Shown: positions 48,331 to 57,277, counted from the first letter of the stretch. The stretch: DNA of 64,000 nt from JBFLXB01 sp964570625 (GCA_964570625.1 CAZMYW010000009.1:49056-113055); one strand, 5' to 3'. A program made the numbers and translations. The notes: generated from the letters alone by a model not told the origin.

Positions 48331-50067
48331 TCATCCGACCACTTCAACGCCCGGCTGTCGATGTTTGCCGGCAACCACCACTCGGTTTCGTCCGTTTCGT
48401 TTGGCTTGATACAACGCATCGTCCGCGCTGGCCACGATCGTTTCCGGCGTTGTGCCATGTGCGGGAAACGCCGCCACGCCGATACTGACCGTGACCGCCA
48501 CGCTTTTTCCGGTGTTTTTCGGCACGACCGCGATCACCCGCTCCCTAATCCGCTCCGCAACCTCGACCGCCTTGTCGATTGCCGCTTCCGGCAGCAGGAT
48601 GATGAACTCATCACCGCCGTAACGTGACGCATGATCCATGGTGCGTAACGACTGCATGAAAATGACGCCGATTTGCTTCAATAACGCGTCCCCCGCCTGG
48701 TGACCCAACGTGTCGTTGTACTCCTTGAAGTGGTCGGCGTCGATCATCGCCACGGAAAACTGGTGGTTGTTGCGCGTGGCGCGAGCCACCTCACTCTCCA
48801 ACACGTCCATAAAGTGTTTGCGGTTGTGGAGTCCGGTCAGGCTGTCGGTGATGGACAGCGTCTGCAACTCCTTGTTCTTTTCGGTCAGTTCTTCCTGGCC
48901 TTGGCGTAAACGTCCTACCATATTATTGAAAGCTTCGGTCACATATCCCACCTCGCCGCGACTGATGACGGGGAGCTGCACGTCGAGATCGCCGGCCGCG
49001 ACTTTGGCGGCTCCGCCCGCCAGGCGTTCAAGGGGACGAACGATCGTGAGCACCAGGACATACGCGGCCAGACCGATGGCGAAAAGTAGACCCACACAGA
49101 TGGCCAGGGTCAGAACCCGGATTCGAACGATCTGAACATACACTTCTTCCTTGCCGATCTGGGCCACAACCCCCCAATCCACCTGCGACATACGCCTCAT
49201 GACACCGATGACCTTTTTCCCATGGGCGTCAGAGTATTCGCGTAACATCGAATCCGTTTCGGATTCGGTTCGCGAGGAAGCTGCATTGAAAGGATGTTTG
49301 GCGTTCGCGAGTTCCGACGCGGTCCAGGCGGACCCCGCGATCAACGCTCCATCTTGTGCGACCAAGGAAGACTGACCCGTCTTACCGAGCCTCGACTGGT
49401 TGAGGACCTTGTCAACGGCGTCAAAGTTCAGCTTCACGGCGAGGGCACCCAAAAAGCGACCGTCCTGAGCTTTGATCGGTACGGCGATCAACATGACCAT
49501 CTTGTTGAGCGCTTCGTCTCGATAAGCCTCCCCCATAATCGGCGTATCGACTTTGGCCCGTTTCTGCCAGTCGGGCGGAAAACTCACGGTGCCAGCCTGC
49601 TTGGCGCTGGTGGCGATTGTGAGCGTCTTGGCGCTGACAACCACCAGCTCTTCGTAGTCGACGAATTTCTCCCGGACTGACTTGAGGTAGTCGTTGAGAC
49701 GATGGAGCGCCGGTGTCTTTGCGCCCGTCGCAGGGCCCACACGGATTACCTTGTCCAGGTTCTCCGATACCTCATATGAGCTGGAAAACACCCGAACTTC
49801 GTACAAACGCTCTTTCAACCACAAATCGAGTTCTCGGACGCTCTGACTCGTGATGTCTTGAAGTTCCTTGGCAACCTTCTCCGTGAGAAACTTGTTCGCA
49901 TAGACATAAAAGAGCCATCCGATGGTCAACGACGGGATGAGGGTGGCGAGCAGAGAGAAAATCAGCACCTTTCTCTTGATATTATCGAGACGAATGCGAT
50001 GCAGCACATTCGCCAGCATCTCTTCCCAGGAGAACACGGGCGCCTCGTTATGGTGGGTTGTGGCCAT
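48331..50067 (-). CDS. Membrane diguanylate cyclase with sensor, HAMP and GGDEF domains
   Basis: 578 aa from the ATG at 50067. Two membrane helices (near 33-55 and 325-350) flank a periplasmic sensor of about 270 residues resembling dCache. A HAMP domain and a coiled segment follow, then GGDEF with the intact active site SRYGGDEFIILLP. The inhibitory I-site RTMD lies five residues upstream, so product inhibition is likely. It makes cyclic di-GMP. A PilZ effector gene is divergent at 50217. Confidence 0.93.
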   Translation of the reverse strand: MATTHHNEAPVFSWEEMLANVLHRIRLDNIKRKVLIFSLLATLIPSLTIGWLFYVYANKFLTEKVAKELQDITSQSVRELDLWLKERLYEVRVFSSSYEVSENLDKVIRVGPATGAKTPALHRLNDYLKSVREKFVDYEELVVVSAKTLTIATSAKQAGTVSFPPDWQKRAKVDTPIMGEAYRDEALNKMVMLIAVPIKAQDGRFLGALAVKLNFDAVDKVLNQSRLGKTGQSSLVAQDGALIAGSAWTASELANAKHPFNAASSRTESETDSMLREYSDAHGKKVIGVMRRMSQVDWGVVAQIGKEEVYVQIVRIRVLTLAICVGLLFAIGLAAYVLVLTIVRPLERLAGGAAKVAAGDLDVQLPVISRGEVGYVTEAFNNMVGRLRQGQEELTEKNKELQTLSITDSLTGLHNRKHFMDVLESEVARATRNNHQFSVAMIDADHFKEYNDTLGHQAGDALLKQIGVIFMQSLRTMDHASRYGGDEFIILLPEAAIDKAVEVAERIRERVIAVVPKNTGKSVAVTVSIGVAAFPAHGTTPETIVASADDALYQAKRNGRNRVVVAGKHRQPGVEVVG

Positions 50068-50184
50068 GGTGCGCAACGATGAGGCCTAGTGTAGAGCGTG
50101 TGGAGTCGCTGTCAACCTTCTCCGCGCTCGGCCCACCCGGTTCCCGGGGAACGTCGCATCAACACACCTGGCCGAAATTATTGC

Positions 50185-50219
50185 GAGTGCTATGATTGCA
50201 CACGGGGTCACGAGACGTG
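50185..50219 (+). promoter_or_regulatory. Shared promoter/leader motif, copy B
   Basis: GAGTGCTATGATTGCACACG then GGGTCACGAGACGTG, ending at the PilZ start codon. The TATGAT at 50191-50196 would serve as -10. Counterpart of 47518-47552. Confidence 0.55.
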
Positions 50220-50564
50220 GGCAAGGACACACATATCACACGCGACACGCGGTGGGGAGAGCGAGTCACTCTCCGCACCCCGGTGACGATTCGATGGGAA
50301 GAGCGCGATCGTCCCGGCGTGATCCATCATCTCAGCGTCTCGGGCTGCTTCGTCGAAACCGCGTTCCCCTATCCGGCGGGCACGACCTTGCATCTCTTCT
50401 TTCGGCTGGAGCCGGAAATCGTCTTGATCGAGATCGACGCTCGGGTCGTGATGCGAAACCTCGGCGGGCTCGGCCTCAGGTTTTTGTACACGGAAGAGGA
50501 AACCCCGTTGCGGATCAAACGCTGGGTCGACTCGCACGCCCCGTCCCGCGGCGTGCTCCGCTGA
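50217..50564 (+). CDS. PilZ domain protein (probable c-di-GMP receptor)
   Basis: 115 aa from a GTG at 50217. PilZ features are RVTLRTPVTIRW with the N-terminal Arg pair and the HLSVSGCFVETAF motif standing for D/NxSxxG, followed by a beta-barrel with a late LGLRFLYTEEE. The first Arg motif is not a perfect RxxxR, so binding is likely but not certain. It is transcribed away from the diguanylate cyclase gene. Confidence 0.8.
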   Translation: MGKDTHITRDTRWGERVTLRTPVTIRWEERDRPGVIHHLSVSGCFVETAFPYPAGTTLHLFFRLEPEIVLIEIDARVVMRNLGGLGLRFLYTEEETPLRIKRWVDSHAPSRGVLR

Positions 50565-50617
50565 TCCATCTCCCCGCTTGACACGGGGAAACAGCTCTCC
50601 GTACTCTCTCCCCGCAC

Positions 50618-51193
50618 ATGCTGACGGCCTCAACTATGCTTGCGCTCGGCACCACGGCCCCGGCCTTTCACCTGCCCGACACGACCGGGCGAGTGGTGAG
50701 CCGGGACGACTTCAAGGCGGCGCCGGCCCTACTGGTCGCGTTCATCTGTAACCACTGCCCGTACGTCAAACACATTCGCAGCGGGTTGACGGCCTTTGCC
50801 CGGGAGTATCAGGGCAAGGGCCTCGCCATGGTGGGCATCAACAGCAACGACGCGGCAGATTATCCCGAAGACAGTCCGAAGAAGATGGCCGAAGAGGCCA
50901 AGGCGGCAGGGTATGTCTTTCCATACCTATACGACGAGACGCAGGACGCGGCCAAGGCGTACCGCGCGGCGTGCACCCCGGACTTCTTCCTATTCGACTC
51001 CAACCAACGCCTGGTGTACCGAGGGCAATTTGACGACTGCCGTCCCGGCAACGATGTCCCGGTGACGGGTAAAGACTTGCGAGCAGCCTGTGACGCTGCC
51101 CTCGCCGGAAAATCCGTTCCCTCCGCCCAAAAACCCAGCGCAGGATGCAATATCAAGTGGAAACGGGGGAACGAACCGAACTACGTCCGGTAG
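50618..51193 (+). CDS. Thioredoxin-like (AhpC/TSA family) protein
   Basis: 191 aa. The fold begins LGTTAPAFHLPDTTGRVVS, and the active-site-like motif is CNHCPYVKH, characteristic of a family of predicted redoxins. CTPDFFLFDSNQRLVYRG supplies the cis-Pro segment. No signal peptide. ATG at 50636 is an alternative start. Its stop is 1 nt before repeat copy 7. Confidence 0.85.
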   Translation: MLTASTMLALGTTAPAFHLPDTTGRVVSRDDFKAAPALLVAFICNHCPYVKHIRSGLTAFAREYQGKGLAMVGINSNDAADYPEDSPKKMAEEAKAAGYVFPYLYDETQDAAKAYRAACTPDFFLFDSNQRLVYRGQFDDCRPGNDVPVTGKDLRAACDAALAGKSVPSAQKPSAGCNIKWKRGNEPNYVR

Positions 51194-51194
51194 G

Positions 51195-51316
51195 AGCCTG
51201 TCCATGAAGGGCCATCTGCGGCGTTGCCGCTGCGCAGCCGGTGCTCACGTACGCACCCAGTACGCTGCGCTCCGGTGCTCACGGCGCCTGGCATCTGGCG
51301 CCTTCCTGAACAGGCT
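51195..51316. repeat. Intergenic palindromic repeat copy 7
   Basis: Bounded by AGCCTGTCCATGAAG and CTTCCTGAACAGGCT; same orientation as copy 1, with ATCTGCGGCGTTGCCGCTG and two GGTGCTCACG blocks. It lies between convergent genes. Confidence 0.87.
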
Positions 51317-51370
51317 TACAGTGGCAGTTATTCAGCCAAACTAGCAGCCACGACCTTCGAATAATTCGGG

Positions 51371-53002
51371 CTACGTCGGGCAGATGATCTTACCCTGGTC
51401 GGGATTGACTATTCCGTCGCTATAGTCGATCGGCACGTCGATCACGGTGGGCACACGCTGGGACAGGGCGTCCTTGAGCAACCCGGCAAAGTCATCGGCG
51501 TTCTTCACGCGGTAACCCTTGGCACCGAACGATTCGGCCAGTTTCACCAGGTCTGGGTTCCCGAAGTCGATGCCGAACGGCGCGCCGAACTGGCGCTGCT
51601 GTTTCCAACGGATCAGCCCGTACCCGTCGTCTCGAAACACCACGACCACGAACGACGTGCCGAGCCGCACCGCGGTTTCGAGTTCTTGCACGTTCATCAA
51701 AAATCCGCCGTCTCCGCAGACCGCGACCACGCGACGCGTAGGGTCGAGGAGCGACGCGGCGATCGCGCCCGGGAGCGCAATGCCCATCGACGCGAAGCCA
51801 TTCGAGATCAAGACGGTGTTGGCTTCGTAGGCGGGAAACAACCTCGCCACCAGAAGCTTATGCGCGCCCACGTCGCTGATCACCACGTCGTTGCGGCCCA
51901 GCGCGCGCCGCAGGTCGCGTAACACCCGCGCGGGTTTCATGGGCATGGCGTCGGCATCCGCGTCGCGACTGAGATCACGGAGGATGGCCTCCCGCAGTCG
52001 CGCCGGGTACCCACGATCATGCGCCCGTGTCACCTCACCGTGCAACAACTCCAACGCCTCGCGGACGTCGCTCACCACCTCCACCTCCGGCTGGTACATG
52101 GCGTCGGTTTCCGCGGACGTGAAATCGATGTGGATGATCGGCTTGTCGCCCTGCGGATTCCAGTGATCCGGCGCGTATTCGATCTGGTCATACCCCACGG
52201 TGATGATCAGGTCCGCCGCGTCGAAGCCGCAGGACACGAAGTCTCGCGCCTGCAGGCCGATCGACAGCAACGACAACGGGTGATCCCCCGGAATCGCGCC
52301 TTTGGCCATGAAGGTGTTGGCCACCGGAATCGAGGTCTTTTCAGCAAACACCAGCAATTCTTTGGACGCGTTGCCGCGAATCACCCCGTTGCCCGCGAGG
52401 ATGATCGGGTGCCGGGCCTTGTCGATCAGTTCCGCGGCCGCGCGAAGGGACGGCCGATCCGGTGAGGGCCGTCGTGCGATGCGGCTCGTCAGCGGGGCCC
52501 CGTCGGCCTGATCACCCGCCACATCTTCGGGCAACTCGATGTGGCAGGCCCCCGGCTTTTCCGCCTGGGCGGTTTTAAACGCGTGGCGCACGACCTCGGG
52601 AATGACCGACGCGCGCTCCACGCGGGTGTTCCACTTGGTCAGCGGGCCGAACACCTCCACGATGTTGACGTACTGGTGCGATTTCTTGTGCACGCGCTCC
52701 AAACCGGCCTGGCCCGTGATCGCCACCAGCGGCGCGTGATCCAGGTTCGCGTCGCCGATCCCGGTGGCCAGATTCGTCGCGCCCGGGCCCAGCGTGGCCA
52801 GGCACACCCCGGCTCGCCCGGTCAGCCGCCCGTACACGTCCGCCATAAACGCCGCGCCCTGCTCGTGCCTGGTGGGGATAAATCGAATCCGCGATCGGGA
52901 CAGGGCGTCCAACAGGTCCATGTTCTCTTCGCCGGGAAGCCCGAAGATATACTCCACGCCCTCGGCCTCTAGACAGCGGACAAAGAGTTCGGACGCAGTC
53001 AT
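51371..53002 (-). CDS. Acetolactate-synthase-like thiamine diphosphate enzyme
   Basis: 543 aa from the ATG at 53002, overlapping the upstream stop by 4 nt. The three ThDP-enzyme domains are present: the N-terminal part with catalytic Glu in TRHEQGAAFMADVYGRLTG, the central domain, and the C-terminal domain with cofactor motif CGDGGFLMNVQELETA. It resembles catabolic acetolactate synthase (AlsS) and related decarboxylases more than biosynthetic IlvB, and there is no regulatory subunit gene. Exact substrate uncertain. It is the last gene of a four-gene overlapping cassette. Confidence 0.87.
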   Translation of the reverse strand: MTASELFVRCLEAEGVEYIFGLPGEENMDLLDALSRSRIRFIPTRHEQGAAFMADVYGRLTGRAGVCLATLGPGATNLATGIGDANLDHAPLVAITGQAGLERVHKKSHQYVNIVEVFGPLTKWNTRVERASVIPEVVRHAFKTAQAEKPGACHIELPEDVAGDQADGAPLTSRIARRPSPDRPSLRAAAELIDKARHPIILAGNGVIRGNASKELLVFAEKTSIPVANTFMAKGAIPGDHPLSLLSIGLQARDFVSCGFDAADLIITVGYDQIEYAPDHWNPQGDKPIIHIDFTSAETDAMYQPEVEVVSDVREALELLHGEVTRAHDRGYPARLREAILRDLSRDADADAMPMKPARVLRDLRRALGRNDVVISDVGAHKLLVARLFPAYEANTVLISNGFASMGIALPGAIAASLLDPTRRVVAVCGDGGFLMNVQELETAVRLGTSFVVVVFRDDGYGLIRWKQQRQFGAPFGIDFGNPDLVKLAESFGAKGYRVKNADDFAGLLKDALSQRVPTVIDVPIDYSDGIVNPDQGKIICPT

Positions 53003-53424
53003 GAGGCCTGCTCCTCTTCTTTGGTCGCGCGAAAAATCGGAGACGCATGATGATGCACCATCAACCACTGCCGACTACGCCGCTCGAACACATTGGTGGC
53101 CAACACCTGACTGGCGTGTTCTTCGTCGGCCTGGCGGCTGGTGATTTCCTCCACACACACGAGCCACGCCAGGTCGCCCTGGATCGAGACGTGCAGCAGA
53201 TGTGGCGTGAAGGTCATGGCGGAGGTGTGGTTGAAGATGCGCACCCACCCGTCCCGCACGTCGGGCCAACCCGACAACGGTCCCCACCCGGGATGGATGC
53301 ACTGGACCGCCGCGGTGGTGAGCCACACCGATTCCATTTCCTTGATGTCCAGGCTCTGGAAGGCGCGGTAGAACCGATCGTTCGCAGCCAACACCGCCTC
53401 TTCCTCCGCCATCCAATCGGTCAT
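52999..53424 (-). CDS. SnoaL-like / NTF2-fold protein
   Basis: 141 aa. The sequence NDRFYRAFQSLDIKEMESVW and the central DVRDGWVRIFNHTSAMTF with a late WLMVHHHASPI match the SnoaL/DUF4440 cone-shaped fold. Such proteins may be enzymes or ligand binders; function here is unknown. It overlaps both neighbours by 4 nt, which suggests a shared pathway with the ThDP enzyme. Confidence 0.78.
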   Translation of the reverse strand: MTDWMAEEEAVLAANDRFYRAFQSLDIKEMESVWLTTAAVQCIHPGWGPLSGWPDVRDGWVRIFNHTSAMTFTPHLLHVSIQGDLAWLVCVEEITSRQADEEHASQVLATNVFERRSRQWLMVHHHASPIFRATKEEEQAS

Positions 53425-53666
53425 GAACGCCCCTTGGACTTGCTCGCGCGTGGCTTGGCAATCACCTGCAATGCGCCCTGCGCCGCTGCGGCAAACGCGA
53501 TACCCTGATCGTCCAAGGCCTTGCGCGTTTCCTCGTAGTCCCGGTCGTTTCCATACGCCAGCAACAGCATCTTACACGTATCACAGGTCGCCACGTCGCG
53601 GTGCCGTTTAAGATAACGCTTGGCCGAGGCTTGGCAACAAGGGGACAACACCGACTCGCCCATCAC
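53421..53666 (-). CDS. Small Cys-rich protein, function unknown
   Basis: 81 aa, or 80 if the ATG at 53663 is used. Cys residues at SPCCQAS and CDTCKM could bind zinc. The rest is helical and basic at the C-terminus. It lies between yjbQ and the SnoaL-like gene with short overlaps at both ends, so it is probably translated. No family recognised. Confidence 0.6.
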   Translation of the reverse strand: MMGESVLSPCCQASAKRYLKRHRDVATCDTCKMLLLAYGNDRDYEETRKALDDQGIAFAAAAQGALQVIAKPRASKSKGRS

Positions 53667-54076
53667 TCTCCGATGATCTTCACGAGCACGCGTTTTTTCC
53701 GGCGTCCGTCGAACTCGGCGTAGAAGATCTGCTCCCAGGTCCCGAAATCCAGTTTTCCCGCGGTGATCGCCACCACGACTTCGCGACCCATCACCTGCCG
53801 TTTGATGTGTGCGTCCCCGTTGTCCTCACCCGTGAGGTTGTGCCGGTACTCCCCCTTCTGCGGCACCAGCCGTTCCAAAAACGATTCGTAGTCGGCCAAC
53901 AATCCCGATTCATCGTCATTGATGTAGACGCTGGCGGTGATGTGCATGGGATTGACCAGGCACAAGCCCTCTTTGACGCCGCTCTTGATGATCGCGGCCT
54001 CCACTTGCGGCGTGATGTTGAGGAACTGCCGGCGCGTAGGCGTCTGAAACCAGAGTTCTTCGCGATAACTTTTCAT
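53663..54076 (-). CDS. yjbQ: YjbQ family protein (UPF0047, secondary thiamine-phosphate synthase)
   Basis: 137 aa, typical length. Diagnostic segments are GLCLVNPMHITASVYINDDE, EDNGDAHIKRQVMG and GTWEQIFYAEFDG. YjbQ proteins have been reported to have weak thiamine-phosphate synthase activity, but the true role is unclear. As first gene of the cassette ending in a ThDP-dependent enzyme, a cofactor-related role is suggested by context. It is divergent from aroC. Confidence 0.93.
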   Translation of the reverse strand: MKSYREELWFQTPTRRQFLNITPQVEAAIIKSGVKEGLCLVNPMHITASVYINDDESGLLADYESFLERLVPQKGEYRHNLTGEDNGDAHIKRQVMGREVVVAITAGKLDFGTWEQIFYAEFDGRRKKRVLVKIIGE

Positions 54077-54090
54077 GGAGGGATCGGGGT

Positions 54091-54120
54091 TGGTCTTCGG
54101 TTACCCTGCGCGTGTATAAT
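54091..54120 (+). promoter_or_regulatory. Probable aroC promoter
   Basis: TATAAT at 54115-54120 with a weak -35 (TGGTCT at 54091-54096, 18-nt spacer), 23 nt before the aroC ATG. Confidence 0.5.
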
Positions 54121-54143
54121 GCCACCGACCCTGGGGGAACGCA

Positions 54144-55214
54144 ATGGCGGGCAATACCTTCGGACAGGCGTTTCGTCTCACCACCTTCGGCGAAAGTCAC
54201 GGCGCGGCGCTGGGCGTGATCGTGGACGGCTGCCCCGCCGGCCTGCCGCTGACGGTCGAGGAGATTCAGCGCGACTTGGACCGGCGGAAGCCCGGACAAA
54301 GCCTGCTGACCACCCAACGACTAGAGAGCGATCGAGTCGAAATCCTCAGCGGCGTCTTCGAGGGCCATACCACCGGCACCCCGATCGGCATGATCGTGCG
54401 CAACGAAGACGCGCGCGAGCAGGACTACAGCCGGATCAAAGACCTGTTCCGGCCCGGCCACGCCGACTACACCTATTGGAAGAAATACGGCCGCAGAGAT
54501 TACCGCGGGGGCGGCCGCGCGTCAGCGCGAGAAACCATCGGCCGCGTGGCCGCCGGCGCCATCGCGCGCAAGGTATTGGCCGGTCACGGCATGGCCGTCA
54601 TCGGGTACGTCATCCAGGTCGGCCCGGTGAAAATCTCGAAAAAGGATCTGTCGGTCATCAACCAGAACGCGGTATTCTGCCCGGACCACGAGGCCGCGGA
54701 GAAAATGACCCAGGTGATCAAAGACGCGCAAGCGGCCAAAGATTCCGTGGGCGCGATGGTGGAGATCGTGGCGCGCGGCGTGCCCGCGGGCCTGGGTGAA
54801 CCCGTGTTCGACAAACTCGACGCCGAGCTGGCCAAGGCCATGATGTCCATCAACGCGGTGAAGGGCGTGGAAATCGGCGACGGCTTCCGCGTGGTCGAGC
54901 TGCGCGGCAGCCAGAACTGCGACCCCATCACACCCAAGGGGTTTGCGAGCAACCACGCAGGCGGCATTCTGGGCGGCATTTCCAACGGCGACGAGATCGT
55001 GATCCGGATGGCGCTCAAACCCACCTCCTCGATCGCGATCGAACAGGATACCATCGACGTGCGCGGCAACCCCGCCAAAATCGCCACCAAAGGCCGCCAC
55101 GACCCCTGCGTGGGTATCCGCGCGGTGCCGATCGGCGAAGCCATGATGGCTCTGGTGCTGGCCGATCATTTTCTGCGGGATCGCACGAGTCGGGTGGACA
55201 AACTGGAATCATAA
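54144..55214 (+). CDS. aroC: Chorismate synthase
   Basis: 356 aa. GQAFRLTTFGESHGAALGV at the N-terminus, RPGHADYTYWKKYG, and GGRASARETIGRVAAGA are family signatures. It converts EPSP to chorismate with reduced FMN, the last step of the shikimate pathway. No other aro genes are nearby. Confidence 0.97.
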   Translation: MAGNTFGQAFRLTTFGESHGAALGVIVDGCPAGLPLTVEEIQRDLDRRKPGQSLLTTQRLESDRVEILSGVFEGHTTGTPIGMIVRNEDAREQDYSRIKDLFRPGHADYTYWKKYGRRDYRGGGRASARETIGRVAAGAIARKVLAGHGMAVIGYVIQVGPVKISKKDLSVINQNAVFCPDHEAAEKMTQVIKDAQAAKDSVGAMVEIVARGVPAGLGEPVFDKLDAELAKAMMSINAVKGVEIGDGFRVVELRGSQNCDPITPKGFASNHAGGILGGISNGDEIVIRMALKPTSSIAIEQDTIDVRGNPAKIATKGRHDPCVGIRAVPIGEAMMALVLADHFLRDRTSRVDKLES

Positions 55215-55255
55215 GCAGCGGGAGTGCTTCTCACCGAAAAACCACGGAGGCGACC

Positions 55256-55465
55256 ATGGAGACAAACGTCGGCAGTTTGGATCGCTTCTACCGGTTTGGG
55301 ATCGGCTTTTTGTCCATCGCGCTGGTCTTTGTCTCGGAATCGATCGTACTAAGGATCATCTTCGCGCTCGTGGCCATCTTCGGCATCGTTACCGCAATCA
55401 CCGGCTACTGCCCGCTCAACGCGAAGTTCCGAGTGGATACGACCAGGAAGAAACCACCGAAGTAA
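55256..55465 (+). CDS. DUF2892 family small membrane protein
   Basis: 69 aa with two membrane helices. It starts NVGSLDRFYRFGIGF and has ITGYCPLNAKF, both typical of DUF2892/YgaP-like membrane domains. The role in the family is unclear, sometimes linked to sulfur transferases. It follows aroC by 41 nt, with GGAGGCG before the ATG. Confidence 0.85.
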   Translation: METNVGSLDRFYRFGIGFLSIALVFVSESIVLRIIFALVAIFGIVTAITGYCPLNAKFRVDTTRKKPPK

Positions 55466-55473
55466 CCTGCTCA

Positions 55474-55491
55474 CGCACCTGTAGAGGTGCG
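55474..55491. terminator. Hairpin between convergent genes
   Basis: CGCACCT-GTAG-AGGTGCG is a perfect 7-bp stem with a 4-nt loop, 8 nt after the DUF2892 stop, and could serve both strands. No strong T tract. Confidence 0.5.
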
Positions 55492-55522
55492 TTCTCGACC
55501 AGATCAGAGATACGAGAAAAGC

Positions 55523-57277
55523 CTAGAACGGCAGCTTGAGCCCTTTGACCTTGGGTGCGAGTTGCTCGCTGAGTAGCTTGTTGAGCGCGTCGCTGCGCGA
55601 GGCCAGATCCTCGCCCACCGGTCCAAACGTCGCGAGCTGTTTTTTGAGGTCTTCCAGCGGGCCGCTGACTTTCTCCGCGATCGCGGCTTTGAGGTCGGCT
55701 TCGAAGCGGGCGGCTTGTTCCGTGACCATCTTTCCGACCGCGTTCTTGAGCACGGCATCCAGGTCGGACGTCACTTTGACGTCGGGGTTCTGGGTCGTGC
55801 CTGTAACTATGGCTCCCAGGTGGAATGCGCGGACATCGGCCAGGGCCGAGACGATCGCCTCGGCCACGCGGCCTTCGGGTTTGTGCTCGCCGGTTGAGAA
55901 CTGCACGCTGGAGAGCTTGGAGTCGATGGTGGCGTCCAGCGCGCCGCCGGCCACCACCGCCTTCACGTCCACGTTCGCTTCCGCGCCGTCCAGCACCACC
56001 GGCCACTTGGGGTTGTCGGACAACACGGCGCGTTGGATGGCGTAGCCGTCCGCGTTGAGGGTCACGGTGTCGCGTGGTCGGTCGGGCTGCACGCGGTTGA
56101 TTTCGCCGCGCAGGGCCACGGAGCGCAGTTGGTGGAGCTTGTCGCCCGAGAATTCAAACGTCGTGGGTGAGCCCAGGATGTCCTGGTCCGGCGTGATCCG
56201 GAGCACTTCACCCTTCAACGTGCCTGCCGGGATTTCCGCGGTGACACGCGCGGTGCGGATCAAGAAATCAGGCAGGGGTTGGCGCTCCATAAATTTCACG
56301 TTGATGCCTTTGCCGCGCAGGGGTTTGACCTGTTCGGGTCCACTGCTCTTGCCGGCGCTCGCCAGAACGGGCTGTAATCGCTCGTACCACTTCGCGCTGG
56401 TCTTGGCCCAGTACCCGATATTCCCCCCGAACAGGGCACCCGCCACGTTCGCCATCCCGCCGGCGGACAGGGCGTATTTCTCTTTGAGCCGCTTGAGATC
56501 CGCCTGCGGAGCGGCCGCGACTTCGTTGATTTGGCGCTTGAGCGTGTCGAGGTCTTTGGCCAGATCCTGGCGCGCGCCTTTGACCTGATCCAAATCCGCC
56601 ATCACGTCTTTCCGGAGCTGAACCGCTTCACCCACGTTGCCCAGCAACGCGTCCACTCCGCCTTTGGCCGATTTTCTGATCTCGTCGGCCCGACGCTTGT
56701 ACTCGTCCAGCTTGGCCTGGTCCGCCACGTGCGCCACGCGCTGTTTCCAGCGCTCGCGCCCGGTCTCGATCTCGCTTTGGATGGATGCCACAAGCTTGAG
56801 CGACTCCAGATCCTCGTTGGCCAAGATGTCTCTGGCGCTGGGAAGGTCGAGCGACGGCATGGCGAACAACGAGTCGCTTGATTCCTTCGATTCTTCCTTT
56901 TTTTCTTCCCGGCGAACGATCGCCCCCGAGGTCTGGCGCGTGGTGTTGAATTGCATCCCATCGACCACCATTTCGTCGATGATCACCTTGCGCCGCAAGA
57001 GTTGGAGCGCCTCCATGCCGAAGGCCATACGCGTGATCTCGACCGCGTTCCGCATGGGCTGGTCGGGATTGGTGACCTGTAACCGCCGCAGCTCGACTCC
57101 CAGCGGGATGAGCGAAACATCGGCCTTGTCCAACTCCACCTTCGCGCCGACCAGCGTGCTCCCCGCCGCCTCGATGGCGCGCTTCACCAGCCCATCGACC
57201 ACCAGAAACCAGATCGCCAACCCGATCCCGACAACGATGATGAAGGCGATCAGACCCGGCCAGCGAATCCACTTCAT
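55523..57277 (-). CDS. TIGR03545-type large membrane-anchored protein (AsmA-like)
   Basis: 584 aa from the ATG at 57277, overlapping the upstream gene by 4 nt. One N-terminal membrane helix (PGLIAFIIVVGIGLAIWFLV) is followed by a beta-rich AsmA-like region (VKRAIEAAGSTLVGAKVELD), a coiled-coil middle (residues about 170-260) and a C-terminal beta-rich part. It should face the periplasm. AsmA-like proteins are linked to lipid transport to the outer membrane; that role is inferred only. Confidence 0.72.
   Translation of the reverse strand: MKWIRWPGLIAFIIVVGIGLAIWFLVVDGLVKRAIEAAGSTLVGAKVELDKADVSLIPLGVELRRLQVTNPDQPMRNAVEITRMAFGMEALQLLRRKVIIDEMVVDGMQFNTTRQTSGAIVRREEKKEESKESSDSLFAMPSLDLPSARDILANEDLESLKLVASIQSEIETGRERWKQRVAHVADQAKLDEYKRRADEIRKSAKGGVDALLGNVGEAVQLRKDVMADLDQVKGARQDLAKDLDTLKRQINEVAAAPQADLKRLKEKYALSAGGMANVAGALFGGNIGYWAKTSAKWYERLQPVLASAGKSSGPEQVKPLRGKGINVKFMERQPLPDFLIRTARVTAEIPAGTLKGEVLRITPDQDILGSPTTFEFSGDKLHQLRSVALRGEINRVQPDRPRDTVTLNADGYAIQRAVLSDNPKWPVVLDGAEANVDVKAVVAGGALDATIDSKLSSVQFSTGEHKPEGRVAEAIVSALADVRAFHLGAIVTGTTQNPDVKVTSDLDAVLKNAVGKMVTEQAARFEADLKAAIAEKVSGPLEDLKKQLATFGPVGEDLASRSDALNKLLSEQLAPKVKGLKLPF

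Noticed and set aside
29671..51316. CRISPR array
   Set aside because: The repeats are dispersed single copies of about 120 bp with inverted arms, not short direct repeats with regular spacers, and no cas genes are present.
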